Positions 17,780-26,213 of a DNA stretch of 64,000 nt are shown here, in pieces. Below the pieces are notes generated by a model. That model searched no databases, was not told the DNA's origin, and worked only from the letters and a program-made list of their open reading frames with translations. The position numbers and the translations under genes are program-made. Position 1 is the stretch's first letter. Every line of letters begins with the position of its first letter. This DNA is from CBDCUQ01 sp965222835 (GTDB lineage Bacteria; Pseudomonadota; Alphaproteobacteria; Rhizobiales; Hyphomicrobiaceae): NCBI GenBank assembly GCA_965222835.1, contig CBDCUQ010000003.1, positions 744,001 to 808,000 on the forward strand. The letters are read 5' to 3'.

Positions 17780-19372
17780 TCAGTATCGCATCACCATGGG
17801 CTGCATGAGTAGCCATAAATGGCAACCCGTGATCACGATGGCAAATAACAGGAGAGGGAGCACTGTTGCGGGCTGTGGTTGCTGTTGCGCTGCGTCCAGG
17901 ACCTTAGAGCGCGCAAGAATGACGCGCACTGCGATCGCAAAGCCGAACACGATTATCGCGGCCTGCAGCGCATTCAAGGCGTCTTGAGACAAGACTAGAT
18001 TTGCGCCCCGCATGAGTTTCTCGGCTTGGCTCAGGGGAAGGCTCCCTTCTCCCAGGGGATTGGTGAGGATTTGGCTAAGCCCGCGGCTCTCCAACAAGAG
18101 GTGATTGAGGTTGTGGGCGATATGGTAGGCGAAGGCGAGAGGAAGGGCGCAAAAGGAAAGATGCGACAAGGTCTTCTGAAAACTCAGGCTCGTGGAACTC
18201 AGCGTTCGAGCCAGCCAGACCGCGGCGGCAAACAAGGCAACCGGGACGGTCAGGCTGATTGCAAAACCGATCGTAAAACTAACGAGCATCTGACCCTGCT
18301 CGCCGATCGCGAGGCCAAACGCGCGGTGCCAGTCCTCCCATAAGCCTGTCATGACCAGCCCATGCAGACCGGCAAGGGCCAAAAGCGCGAGCATGAAAGC
18401 GGCTTCATCCCAATGCGGGCGCGCGTCCTGGATGGCCTCCGAACTGGGACTCCGAAGCCGCCATGCCACGTTGTTGTACGGACAGGACTGTGTGCAATTT
18501 CCACACGAGGTACAGTAGGTATTTTGCTTCAGCCGCCCCATGACGAGGTGTGTCGGACATGGCTCTACCGTTTCGGTCCCATAATAGCATTCGAGCGTCG
18601 TACAACTGGCGCACGTCGCGGGATCTGCAGGGCGCAGCTCGACGGGCGCAAGCTGGGAGTAAGCTCCGATGGTGCGACCGACCGGACAGAAGTAACGGCA
18701 AAACGCTTTGCGCTCGAATACTGCTAGCGAGAATGTTGCCATCACGACCATGGCGAGAGCCAGGACAGCCGTCGCGTAGGGACTGACCGTTACACCAACA
18801 CCAAGCTCCAACCACGTTAGCCCAACAAGCAGGACAACCGCTGGCCAGATTGAGCGCAGGGCCTTGGGAACACGAAGATTGAGGCTGCTCCCTTGGCGAA
18901 CAGGACCCCAAAGCCGCTGGCGAACTAGAGCTGTGGCTAGTGTGTCCCAAGGGCAGACTGCGCACCACGCCGAGCCAACAAAGAAAATGGCGATAACCAA
19001 CCCGGTCCACCAGAGGTTCCAGGTCAGGACGGTCGCAAAATTGCGCTCTGGAATTGGCGTTCCGAAAAGACCTGCATAGATGATGAGGAGAAAGAGGCCA
19101 GCAACAATCAGTTTGAGCAACAGCAGTACCCAGGTTTGGGAAAGCAAGAACCGGTTTAGTGTTCCGACCACAGGCAAATCTGAAATACTGAAATGGCGGG
19201 TGGGGCTAAAAACAGACTCCCAAACGAAAGCCGTGCGGGTCATGACCAACCCCATCAGCGCCACTGCTGTCACGGCCCAAAATTGTTGTAGTCCGGGGTG
19301 TACCAACCGCCCTGTGGGATCAACCGTGCATAAACTGGCAGCCAGAGCTGCTTCCAGTTCGGCTTCGGTCAT
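17780..19372 (-). CDS. Polytopic membrane polyferredoxin (NapH/NosR/CcoG-like)
   Basis: This 530-residue protein has about ten hydrophobic segments. A central soluble part has CAVCPWDT, CRYFCPVGR and two cluster groups, CASCTTLECYYG...EPCP (unusually spaced) and CTSCGNCTQSCP. That combination is seen in NapH, NosR and CcoG, but the extra C-terminal membrane half (after about residue 320) is longer than NapH. I infer transmembrane electron transfer to the NapA-like system. Its start overlaps the previous stop by four bases. Exact family is not certain. Confidence 0.82.
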   Translation of the reverse strand: MTEAELEAALAASLCTVDPTGRLVHPGLQQFWAVTAVALMGLVMTRTAFVWESVFSPTRHFSISDLPVVGTLNRFLLSQTWVLLLLKLIVAGLFLLIIYAGLFGTPIPERNFATVLTWNLWWTGLVIAIFFVGSAWCAVCPWDTLATALVRQRLWGPVRQGSSLNLRVPKALRSIWPAVVLLVGLTWLELGVGVTVSPYATAVLALAMVVMATFSLAVFERKAFCRYFCPVGRTIGAYSQLAPVELRPADPATCASCTTLECYYGTETVEPCPTHLVMGRLKQNTYCTSCGNCTQSCPYNNVAWRLRSPSSEAIQDARPHWDEAAFMLALLALAGLHGLVMTGLWEDWHRAFGLAIGEQGQMLVSFTIGFAISLTVPVALFAAAVWLARTLSSTSLSFQKTLSHLSFCALPLAFAYHIAHNLNHLLLESRGLSQILTNPLGEGSLPLSQAEKLMRGANLVLSQDALNALQAAIIVFGFAIAVRVILARSKVLDAAQQQPQPATVLPLLLFAIVITGCHLWLLMQPMVMRY

Positions 19373-19989
19373 GTGTGCGGTTCCTCTTGTTGATCCCGGT
19401 TTGCACGGATGATGCCCGTCATCGCTCTACGCCGTTGGATGAGGTTGACGGTCACAAGGATTGTCAAAATGAGAATGGCCGTGATGCCGAGTGGCCCAAT
19501 GGGTGGTGGTGCACCAATTCGCAATGGAAAGTCGATGATGTAAGGCGCGCCGCCGGCATGAAACCGGGCGGTAATGATGTAGTCGCCGTCTTTGGAAAAG
19601 ACGAACCCCTGCCGGAAGACGTTGTCGTCTGGACGCTGCGTGCCAAGCGTTTCATTGTTCGCGTTAAACCCGAGCCACGCGGCCCATGAGTTGTCGCGTA
19701 CGGTGAATGTGACCTTCTCCTCGAGCGGTGCCTGGTTGTCGAGACGTTTTGCGTAGAGGTGAATGCGTCCCGGTTCATCGACACGCGGGAATGCGGGGAA
19801 CACCATGTAGTTGACGAAATACTCGCCGATCAACGTCTCCACCTGCATGCTGGGTGGCGTGTTTGAGTTTTCGTTGAGGCTATAGGATGGGCGTCCCAGG
19901 ACGTGATGCGCCATGGCGTCGGGAATGATCGGTGGCCACCCGGTCCAGATGGCGACGCAAATGAGTAGGCTCAGAAGACGACTATGCAC
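19369..19989 (-). CDS. Membrane-anchored periplasmic protein of unknown function
   Basis: This 206-residue protein starts at a GTG. It has a signal peptide ending at AMAHHVLG, a beta-rich middle (about residues 45-160) and one membrane helix near 167-188, followed by a short basic tail. The middle resembles the immunoglobulin-like domain of FixH- or CcoG-type proteins (IHLYAKRLDNQAPLEEKVTF, FRQGFVFSKDGDY) but I cannot assign a family. Histidines just after the signal (AHHVLG) could bind metal. Position inside the operon implies a role in the NapA-like enzyme complex. Confidence 0.75.
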   Translation of the reverse strand: MHSRLLSLLICVAIWTGWPPIIPDAMAHHVLGRPSYSLNENSNTPPSMQVETLIGEYFVNYMVFPAFPRVDEPGRIHLYAKRLDNQAPLEEKVTFTVRDNSWAAWLGFNANNETLGTQRPDDNVFRQGFVFSKDGDYIITARFHAGGAPYIIDFPLRIGAPPPIGPLGITAILILTILVTVNLIQRRRAMTGIIRANRDQQEEPHT

Positions 19990-19992
19990 TTT

Positions 19993-20601
19993 CTAACTCA
20001 TTGTCTGTGCTGCTTGTTCTAGTGGCCGATCAATGATCCATATGGGCTTACTCGGATGAGGACACACTTCCACGCAGAGGCCACAGCCAACGCAACCGTC
20101 GCGTATCTCTGGCCGATACTGATTCCACATCTTAAACCCGATTGCCTTTTTTCCTAGTGGACAAACGCTTACACAAGCGCCGCAGATTCCGCGATCGACC
20201 CAGGGATAGCAGGCGGTGCGATCGATTTCGGCCACTCCCATATCAACCGACTCGATCGGAGTCGGGACAAGGGCTTCTGTCGGGCAGACTTCGCTGCACT
20301 TGCCGCACAGGATGCATGCTTTGGCCGAGGCGTCGACATAGGGTGTGTTGACGCCATTCCCACCCGATCGCGCATGAAACTGGATGCAGCGCGGTGGGCA
20401 GACTTCACCGCAAAGACCACAGCCAATGCATGCTGCTATGAACTCTGCATCGTTCTTTAATGCTCCGGGCGGGCGCTGATAATTTCGCTTCGGCCGTTTG
20501 GCGCGTGGGGACATCACGCGGGCCAGCCCGTAAGGAAAAGCGAGCGCGCCTAACGTGGCGACCCCGACGATCAGATACTTTAGGATGCTGCGTCGCTTCA
20601 T
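19993..20601 (-). CDS. NapG-like periplasmic ferredoxin, second copy
   Basis: This 202-residue protein has an N-terminal leader (MKRRSILKYL then a hydrophobic core) and four [4Fe-4S] groups: CIGCGLCGEVCP, CILCGKCSEVCP, CYPWVDRGICGACVSVCP and CVGCGLCVEVCP. It belongs to the MauM/NapG family. Its start overlaps the stop of the NapH-like gene by four bases. Together with the gene at 21636 it gives this operon two different NapG-like proteins, which is more than an ordinary nap operon has. Confidence 0.88.
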   Translation of the reverse strand: MKRRSILKYLIVGVATLGALAFPYGLARVMSPRAKRPKRNYQRPPGALKNDAEFIAACIGCGLCGEVCPPRCIQFHARSGGNGVNTPYVDASAKACILCGKCSEVCPTEALVPTPIESVDMGVAEIDRTACYPWVDRGICGACVSVCPLGKKAIGFKMWNQYRPEIRDGCVGCGLCVEVCPHPSKPIWIIDRPLEQAAQTMS

Positions 20602-21635
20602 GGGCCGGCCCCCGCGGTTTCAAGGCTCGCTTCCCCTGAGGAAGAGGCCTTGTCTCCCCGTTCGCGGCGATATTGCCGTCCCAGGTGGCCGGGCCCTTGG
20701 AAAGGCTGGTCCGCAATCCTAAACGCAAAATCCAAAGCGTCAGTCGGGCAAACTGCTATGCAAGCCGTACAGTTGTTGCATTCCTGACCAAAGTTGTCGC
20801 GCAAAGGATCGAGACCAAACTCGCAGATGGCATTGCACTTTGCACAGTCATTGCAATTCTCAACAATCCGTTGGATGCGGATCGGCCGATATCGGCCGAT
20901 CAATGAGTAGAGAGCGCCGCCAGGACAAACGTAACGGCAGAATCCACGCCGGGCGACCAACAGATCGAACAGCAATGTCCCAATGAAGAAGATGATGCCG
21001 GCTCCGAATCCGCCGAGTGCAATTGCGTAATAGAGCTCACGGCCGATAATTGCCGGCGGGTAGACGGCGGCGACCGCAATGGATCCCGTAATCATCGATA
21101 TAAGTAGACCCGCGGCCAGAACACCATACTTGAGACGCTTGTCGAAATGCATGTTTCCCGTCTTAAGCCCGGCCCAGCGAAGCCATGCGGCAAGATTGGT
21201 GTTGAGCTCATAGAGAAATGTTGCCGGACAAATCCAGCCGCAGAACATCCGACCAAACACAAGCGTGACACCAACAGGAATAAGTGCGGTCAGCAAGAAC
21301 GGCCAATGGACATCTAAGGACGCTGCAATCTGACCGACGACGGCGAGAGGGTCAGAAATCTTGTATCCCCAAAAGTTACCCGACCACGTGTTGCCCTTGA
21401 TGGCGTCCAGCTGCGTTTCCGGGTCGGTTATGAATGGGGAGGTGATCGCCTCCATTGTGTCGTAGAGCTGCTTTTCGGACGGAGCCAAAAGGTCATAGGC
21501 GCGAGCAGCCACGTAGGTCTGATAAAGATGCAGGAACGGTAGAATGACGAGCATCAAGAAGACGATCGTCAGGACGACCCACCGAAGCTTATTGAGATGG
21601 CGCCATAAGAAGAACGGCTTTGCGCGTTTGTCCAT
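20598..21635 (-). CDS. NapH-like membrane ferredoxin
   Basis: This 345-residue membrane protein has a large periplasmic-type loop between the first two helices (about residues 40-95), helix-end motifs CGWICP and CRYVCP, and C-terminal clusters CNDCAKCNAICE and CNNCTACIAVCP. The core is NapH-like, so quinol oxidation is the likely task. The first loop and the C-terminal tail make it longer than the NapH at 2729. The ATG directly follows the stop of the upstream NapG-like gene (TAG then ATG), and its own stop overlaps the next start. Confidence 0.88.
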   Translation of the reverse strand: MDKRAKPFFLWRHLNKLRWVVLTIVFLMLVILPFLHLYQTYVAARAYDLLAPSEKQLYDTMEAITSPFITDPETQLDAIKGNTWSGNFWGYKISDPLAVVGQIAASLDVHWPFLLTALIPVGVTLVFGRMFCGWICPATFLYELNTNLAAWLRWAGLKTGNMHFDKRLKYGVLAAGLLISMITGSIAVAAVYPPAIIGRELYYAIALGGFGAGIIFFIGTLLFDLLVARRGFCRYVCPGGALYSLIGRYRPIRIQRIVENCNDCAKCNAICEFGLDPLRDNFGQECNNCTACIAVCPTDALDFAFRIADQPFQGPGHLGRQYRRERGDKASSSGEASLETAGAGP

Positions 21636-22214
21636 CTAAGACACCGGATTTGGGATCACCCGGATCGCCTGTGGAAATTGGATGCACGAGCGCTCGCAAA
21701 GGCCGCAACCCACGCACTTATCTGTCACGTGTGGCTGTTCCAGCCGACCAACCGTGATTGCAACGTCTTGCAATGGGCAGGCTCTGTAGCAAACACCGCA
21801 TGTCTTTCCCTGGTATGACAGGCACAACTGCTTATCGACAACGGCACGCCCCATGCTGACGTTTTCGATGATGTCCTTGGCAGTGCGCTCGACTTTTTTG
21901 ATGGCGCCGCTTGGGCAGACGTCACCACATTTCATGCAAAGGATGCAGGCCTTGTCGCGCGGAATTATGTAGGGCGTGTCGATGGAGTCGAGCCCGTTCT
22001 CGAAGCCGAAGTAGTTGATGCAGCGGTTTGGGCAGACTTCGCCGCACTGTCCACAGTGGATGCAGGCACTCACGAAGTCCTTTTCGGAAAGAGCGCCCGG
22101 CGGGCGTAGGAAGCGCAAGCTTGGCTGGTGGGCGGCAGCACAGGTCTGGGTGGGGGCCACGGCCGCCGTAAGGCTCGCGGCGCCCACACCTTTCAGGAAG
22201 TTTCTTCGTTCCAT
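21636..22214 (-). CDS. NapG-like periplasmic ferredoxin, first copy
   Basis: This 192-residue protein has a Tat-like leader (MERRNFLKGVGAAS, ending near QTCAAA) and four cluster groups: CIHCGQCGEVCP, CILCMKCGDVCP, CLSYQGKTCGVCYRACP and CVGCGLCERSC. An upstream TTG keeps the frame open to 22238, but ATG 22214 is where the leader begins. It sits 68 bp after the NapA-like gene and directly before the NapH-like gene. It likely pairs with that protein as a quinol-to-enzyme electron relay. Confidence 0.88.
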   Translation of the reverse strand: MERRNFLKGVGAASLTAAVAPTQTCAAAHQPSLRFLRPPGALSEKDFVSACIHCGQCGEVCPNRCINYFGFENGLDSIDTPYIIPRDKACILCMKCGDVCPSGAIKKVERTAKDIIENVSMGRAVVDKQLCLSYQGKTCGVCYRACPLQDVAITVGRLEQPHVTDKCVGCGLCERSCIQFPQAIRVIPNPVS

Positions 22215-22282
22215 AACCTTATGCCACTCAACCGGCAACGATGCAGGTTATCTAGCGTTCAAGGCCACGAAGACGCAACCGG

Positions 22283-24994
22283 CTATGCGATCTTTTCGAT
22301 GCGGCAGACACTCTTCTTGAAGTCAACCTGCCCGGAAACAGGATCCCAAATGCGGCTTGTTGTTCCGTTGGCCAGCCACTTGTTCTTTTTCGGATCCGCG
22401 CTGTCGGCCACGGACAAGTTCCAGGGCCCGAACATGTAGCCTCGCGGCACGTTGTTGCGTGCAGGTTTGACAAGCGAGTTGGTGCCAACTTGGGCACGTG
22501 CCTCCAGTGATCCGCGCCGCGTTACGACACGCAGCTTATCGCCATCCTTGATACCGAGATCCTTAGCGTCCTCTGGGTGAACCTCGACATACATTTCGGG
22601 CACCAACCGGCGCGTTGTCGGACTACGATTGGACTTGGCCGTGTGGAAGTGTTCGTAGACGACGCCAAGTCCGAACCAATAGGGGTACTTGTCCTCAGGG
22701 ATCTCCTCCCAAGGTTTCCCGCGAAATTCCTCGTCAGGTATGTCGGGCGTGAGCCCCTTGTCACGGGCTTCCTTGATCAGGTCTTGGTGGTCAATTGTGT
22801 AGAGCCCTGGCTCGACCCCGAACCTCATGAGCTTCTCTGTCAGTTCCTTCCGGTTGGAATAGTCCTGATGCACGAGCTTCATGTGGACCTTGCCGTCGCT
22901 AGTCCGGAAGTAGCCGTAGGGCCGGTTCTCCCAGTCCCCTTCCTGAGCCATATAGCGACGCTTGGCTCCGCCATTCTGTGCAATGTCATAGGTTGGTGCC
23001 GGCCATTGAATACCCCGGAGCTTCTTCAGCTGCTCATAGGGTGAGTCACCATCGACCTTTTCGACCTCCAGTATTCCGGTGAGGTCTGTATCGGTGCCTC
23101 TTGAGGCCTCGAGAATGTCACGGAATACCTCTTCTGAATCGTAGTAGCCATCCTCCTTGCGCGTGTACGGCAAGATCTTCTTGCCATCGAGGCCGAGCAG
23201 ATCCGCGACCTCGATTGCTTTGTCGATGACCATGTCCATGTCGGGGAGACACCCCGGGGGTGGCTCGGCCGCCTTTTCGCAAAGATTGAGGCGGCGCTCG
23301 GATGAGATGTACACACCCTGGACCTCGCCCCAGGTTGCGGCTGGGAAAATCACGTCAGCGTAAAGGTTGTTTGGTGCGTGCCGGTAGATCTCTTGCACAA
23401 CGTTAAACGTCTTTGTGAGTGCCGGGCGCACCAGGTTGTATTGATCGGGCAGATCAATATGCGTTGCGTAGACTAGGAACATCGCTTTGACTTCGTCTTT
23501 CAAAGCCCGTTCCATCATGCCGACGGCATAGCCAGGATTCTGCGACTGCATCGCATTAACGAGATTCTTTTCCGGAACCCTCCAATGCTTGGCCATGTGA
23601 ATTCGATGGGCATCATTGTTGAGTGGCTGATTGAAGGGCAGGCGCCCCGTCAGACCACCCGTGAAACGCTCACCCATGGCATTGGGCTGTCCGGTCATAG
23701 AGAAGGGGCCACAGCCGCGTCTTGCCAGATTTCCTGTGAGCGTCAGCAGATTTACGATCGCGATAATGTTGTGCTGGCCGTGGATGTGCTGGTTGTAGCC
23801 GATGCCCCACATAATGATGACACCGCCATAGCCTTTGTCGGAGTGTTTCCCGCCTGAGCGGGCCATCCGTTTACGCGTTGCGTCCGCAAACATACCGGCA
23901 ACACGGCGTATGAGGGCGGGGGACACGTCGTGGTTCGGCCCGCCCATGCGATCCTGAACCTGCTCGGGGCTGTAGTTGGCGGTTACGCCATCGACGTATT
24001 CCTGCCACCCCGTCACGTGTGCCTTCAGGAACTCCCAGTCGATAATGTCCTCGTGGTCTTTGAGAAGAACATGCGCAATCGCGTTCAAGAAACTGATGTC
24101 GCCATTCAAAATTGGGACGTGGACCGTGTTGTCGGGATTGATGTCCTCATAACCCATTACGGTGCCCGTGCGCCTGGGATCGACGATAACGGAGGGAATG
24201 TCGTTCTTTTTCTTATGGTCTGCCGCACGCCAGAATATGATCGGATGTGATTCACGGGCATTGTGCCCGAAATGCATGATCATGTCGCAAAGCTCGATGT
24301 CGTCATAGGCTAAGGGCGGCGTGTCGGACCCTAGTGTTGCAAAGTAACCCGTCACAGCGGATGTCATGCACATACGTGCATTGGCTTCGATGGTGTTGGA
24401 CCCAAGAACTCCCTTCATAAAGAGATTTTCGAGGTATTGTCCTTCCATCGTGAGCTGGCCGGATCCGTAAAGTGCAATGGAATTGCCGCCGAACTTCTTC
24501 GCGAAATGCGCAACCTTGTGCGCCACCATGGGCGAGGCTTCTTCATAGGACACGCGAACGAAGTGTTCCTCATCGAACGAGCCTTTGGTTTTTGAAACAA
24601 ACTCCAGATCGCCGTGATCGGGTTTGTTCCATTCTTCCCAAACATCCTTTCGAACGTACGAATCTCCCTCCATACGGTCGACGTACATCGGTTCTGCAGC
24701 CGTTAGCCCCTTGATGCACTGCAGACCGTAGTTTGTCGGGTGGTCCTTGTCCGGCCGCATCGAAACGATTTTGCCGTTCTCGACTTGAATGATCGTACCG
24801 CAGCCGACGCCGCAATAGGGGCATTGGGCAATGGCCGTGCTGACGTTTGGTTCCGCTTCTTGGGCTGCAGCAGGTGCTGCCTCAAGTTCCGGATTGTCTG
24901 CAACCATGAGACCGGCGCCCGCTGCCGTCCCGGTGATGAATGCGCCAGACTTCATGAAATCGCGGCGCGACCAGGCGTTCTTTTGTCGTTTCAT
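22283..24994 (-). CDS. NapA-like periplasmic molybdopterin oxidoreductase of unknown substrate
   Basis: This 903-residue enzyme has a Tat signal (SRRDFMKSGAFI), a [4Fe-4S] site (Cys58, Cys61, Cys65, Cys93, the last in CIKG) and a probable molybdenum-ligand cysteine, Cys209 in NARMCMTS, as in NapA. Later family stretches are GHNARESHPI, WGIGYNQHIHGQHN and GPFSMTGQPNAMGER. It is about 75 residues longer than typical NapA and differs in the C-terminal region (FHTAKSNRSPTTRRL, KKNKWLANGTTSRIWDPVSG). Those changes, and the unusual ferredoxin-rich operon, argue against a simple second nitrate reductase. It starts 17 bp after the diheme cytochrome, with GGAGG upstream. Nitrate, another oxyanion or a sulfur compound are possible substrates; the sequence alone does not decide. 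Confidence 0.9.
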   Translation of the reverse strand: MKRQKNAWSRRDFMKSGAFITGTAAGAGLMVADNPELEAAPAAAQEAEPNVSTAIAQCPYCGVGCGTIIQVENGKIVSMRPDKDHPTNYGLQCIKGLTAAEPMYVDRMEGDSYVRKDVWEEWNKPDHGDLEFVSKTKGSFDEEHFVRVSYEEASPMVAHKVAHFAKKFGGNSIALYGSGQLTMEGQYLENLFMKGVLGSNTIEANARMCMTSAVTGYFATLGSDTPPLAYDDIELCDMIMHFGHNARESHPIIFWRAADHKKKNDIPSVIVDPRRTGTVMGYEDINPDNTVHVPILNGDISFLNAIAHVLLKDHEDIIDWEFLKAHVTGWQEYVDGVTANYSPEQVQDRMGGPNHDVSPALIRRVAGMFADATRKRMARSGGKHSDKGYGGVIIMWGIGYNQHIHGQHNIIAIVNLLTLTGNLARRGCGPFSMTGQPNAMGERFTGGLTGRLPFNQPLNNDAHRIHMAKHWRVPEKNLVNAMQSQNPGYAVGMMERALKDEVKAMFLVYATHIDLPDQYNLVRPALTKTFNVVQEIYRHAPNNLYADVIFPAATWGEVQGVYISSERRLNLCEKAAEPPPGCLPDMDMVIDKAIEVADLLGLDGKKILPYTRKEDGYYDSEEVFRDILEASRGTDTDLTGILEVEKVDGDSPYEQLKKLRGIQWPAPTYDIAQNGGAKRRYMAQEGDWENRPYGYFRTSDGKVHMKLVHQDYSNRKELTEKLMRFGVEPGLYTIDHQDLIKEARDKGLTPDIPDEEFRGKPWEEIPEDKYPYWFGLGVVYEHFHTAKSNRSPTTRRLVPEMYVEVHPEDAKDLGIKDGDKLRVVTRRGSLEARAQVGTNSLVKPARNNVPRGYMFGPWNLSVADSADPKKNKWLANGTTSRIWDPVSGQVDFKKSVCRIEKIA

Positions 24995-25011
24995 TTCTCA
25001 AATGCCTCCGG

Positions 25012-25803
25012 TCAGTTCTTTGGCAACGTACGCAGGAAGACGATGATGTCGTCGATTTCCTTGTCGGACAGATTGGCGAGGCCTACGGAACCGCTAAATC
25101 CGCGCATCCTGGTGTTGGATCGTCCTACTTTGATGGTCGTGCGGATAAACCCGTCCGAGGCCTTGCTGAGGAAGCCCGGTTTTCCGATGGCTGTTCCGGT
25201 GCCGCCCGATAGGTAGCCGTCGCCATTTTTTCCGTGGCAGGTGGCGCAGATATAGTTGAACCACTGTTCGCCAAGTCTTGGGTCACCGTGAGCCTCGGGT
25301 TGAGCGTCGACTTCAGCCGATCGGTTGGGCCGATCCGAGTGGTCTCGAAGGAAGGCAATGATGGCCTTGATTTTCTTCTCGCCCAGATGTTCGAAGGGCG
25401 GCATCCCGGTGTCTTCCCGGCCATCGCGGATGGTTCCCAAAAAGAACTTGTCAGATGCGACTTCCAACAGCTCGGGATTGGTCAGTGACGGCGCGATTCC
25501 GGGCTGACCGATGGCATCGGCCTGGTGGCAAGCCAGACAATTTTCCTCGTAGGTGGCCTTGCCGAGCTTTACCGCCTCGAGGTCTTGTTTTTCAACAGGT
25601 TTGGCGGGTTTTGGTGTAGCTGCGGCCGCCATTTTCTTGGCGCCGTCGCCAGATGGTTGGTTAGACGGGGTGGTCTCAGCGCTTTCAGCCGCGCCCTTTT
25701 TCTTAGTCTGCCCCTCGGCCTTGGTGTTTGTGCTTTCGCCGCTGTCACAAGACGTGAGCAGCAGCACTGTCAGTCCTATTGCAAGTATCCCTCGTGCGCC
25801 CAC
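25012..25803 (-). CDS. Diheme cytochrome c lipoprotein, first gene of the NapA-like operon
   Basis: This 263-residue protein starts at a GTG preceded by GGGAGAGG. Residues 1-19 form a lipoprotein signal with LLTSC19 as lipobox. A long linker rich in Lys, Ala and Pro (20-72) leads to two cytochrome c domains with heme motifs CLACH (89-93) and CATCH (186-190). Axial methionines are probable in GMPPF and TRMRGF. It would sit on the periplasmic face of a membrane and exchange electrons with the NapA-like enzyme or a partner. It replaces NapB/NapC in this operon. Confidence 0.88.
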   Translation of the reverse strand: MGARGILAIGLTVLLLTSCDSGESTNTKAEGQTKKKGAAESAETTPSNQPSGDGAKKMAAAATPKPAKPVEKQDLEAVKLGKATYEENCLACHQADAIGQPGIAPSLTNPELLEVASDKFFLGTIRDGREDTGMPPFEHLGEKKIKAIIAFLRDHSDRPNRSAEVDAQPEAHGDPRLGEQWFNYICATCHGKNGDGYLSGGTGTAIGKPGFLSKASDGFIRTTIKVGRSNTRMRGFSGSVGLANLSDKEIDDIIVFLRTLPKN

Positions 25804-25935
25804 GTCCCTCTCCCAGCATTGGTCATCCGTGCTTCCGACATTGCTCGATCATCCGCGGAGTACTTCGTTCTTATGGGAGGCTTGAGATGCCTCAAAGTTG
25901 GTGCTGATGGTAGATCCGCTTGCTGGCTGACCTGC

Positions 25936-25949
25936 TTGACAAAGATCAT
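25936..25949. promoter_or_regulatory. FNR/NnrR-like site upstream of the NapA-like operon
   Basis: TTGACAAAGATCAT matches the FNR-family palindrome TTGAY-N4-RTCAA in 9 of 10 defined positions. It lies 132 bp before the GTG of the diheme cytochrome gene, on the right side for a promoter reading leftward. An FNR-type regulator is encoded at 28782. Confidence 0.55.
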
Positions 25950-25987
25950 GGCCCGCCATGATTTTCTTGGTCTCTCAGGAAACGCGC

Positions 25988-26074
25988 AGGAATTTTCATC
26001 CCAGTTTGAGGCCCCATAGGAATATTCATCCCCCCTCAAGGCCCGATGGAAAATCCCATACCGTCTCAAGGTCA
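25988..26074. repeat. Three degenerate 30-bp tandem repeats, possible insertion-sequence end
   Basis: The units begin AGGAATTTTCATCCC (25988), AGGAATATTCATCCC (26018) and TGGAAAATCCCATACC (26047). Each is followed by a TTTGAGGCC or CTCAAGGyC block. Repeated short blocks with 30-bp spacing resemble the multiple terminal repeats of IS21-family elements. No transposase gene is present, so this would be an end remnant. An alternative is a multi-site operator. Confidence 0.5.
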
Positions 26075-26213
26075 CGTCGCAGAACGCGACCTCTATGCGC
26101 GGCAAAACGGCACGACTTATCATACGCGCAGCCTACCGGGGTTGCGCGATTGCGTGTGCGATGAATCCTTAGATGCTTCTGATGCTGCAGCAGTGCGCGT
26201 TCCGGATTGTGCC

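Larger units (their letters stand above)
25804..26213. other. Promoter region of the NapA-like operon
   Basis: This 410-bp region holds no supported gene. It contains an FNR-like site (25936) and three 30-bp repeats (25988-26074), listed separately. Small open frames that run into the DUF255 gene from the other strand look like shadows. Confidence 0.65.
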
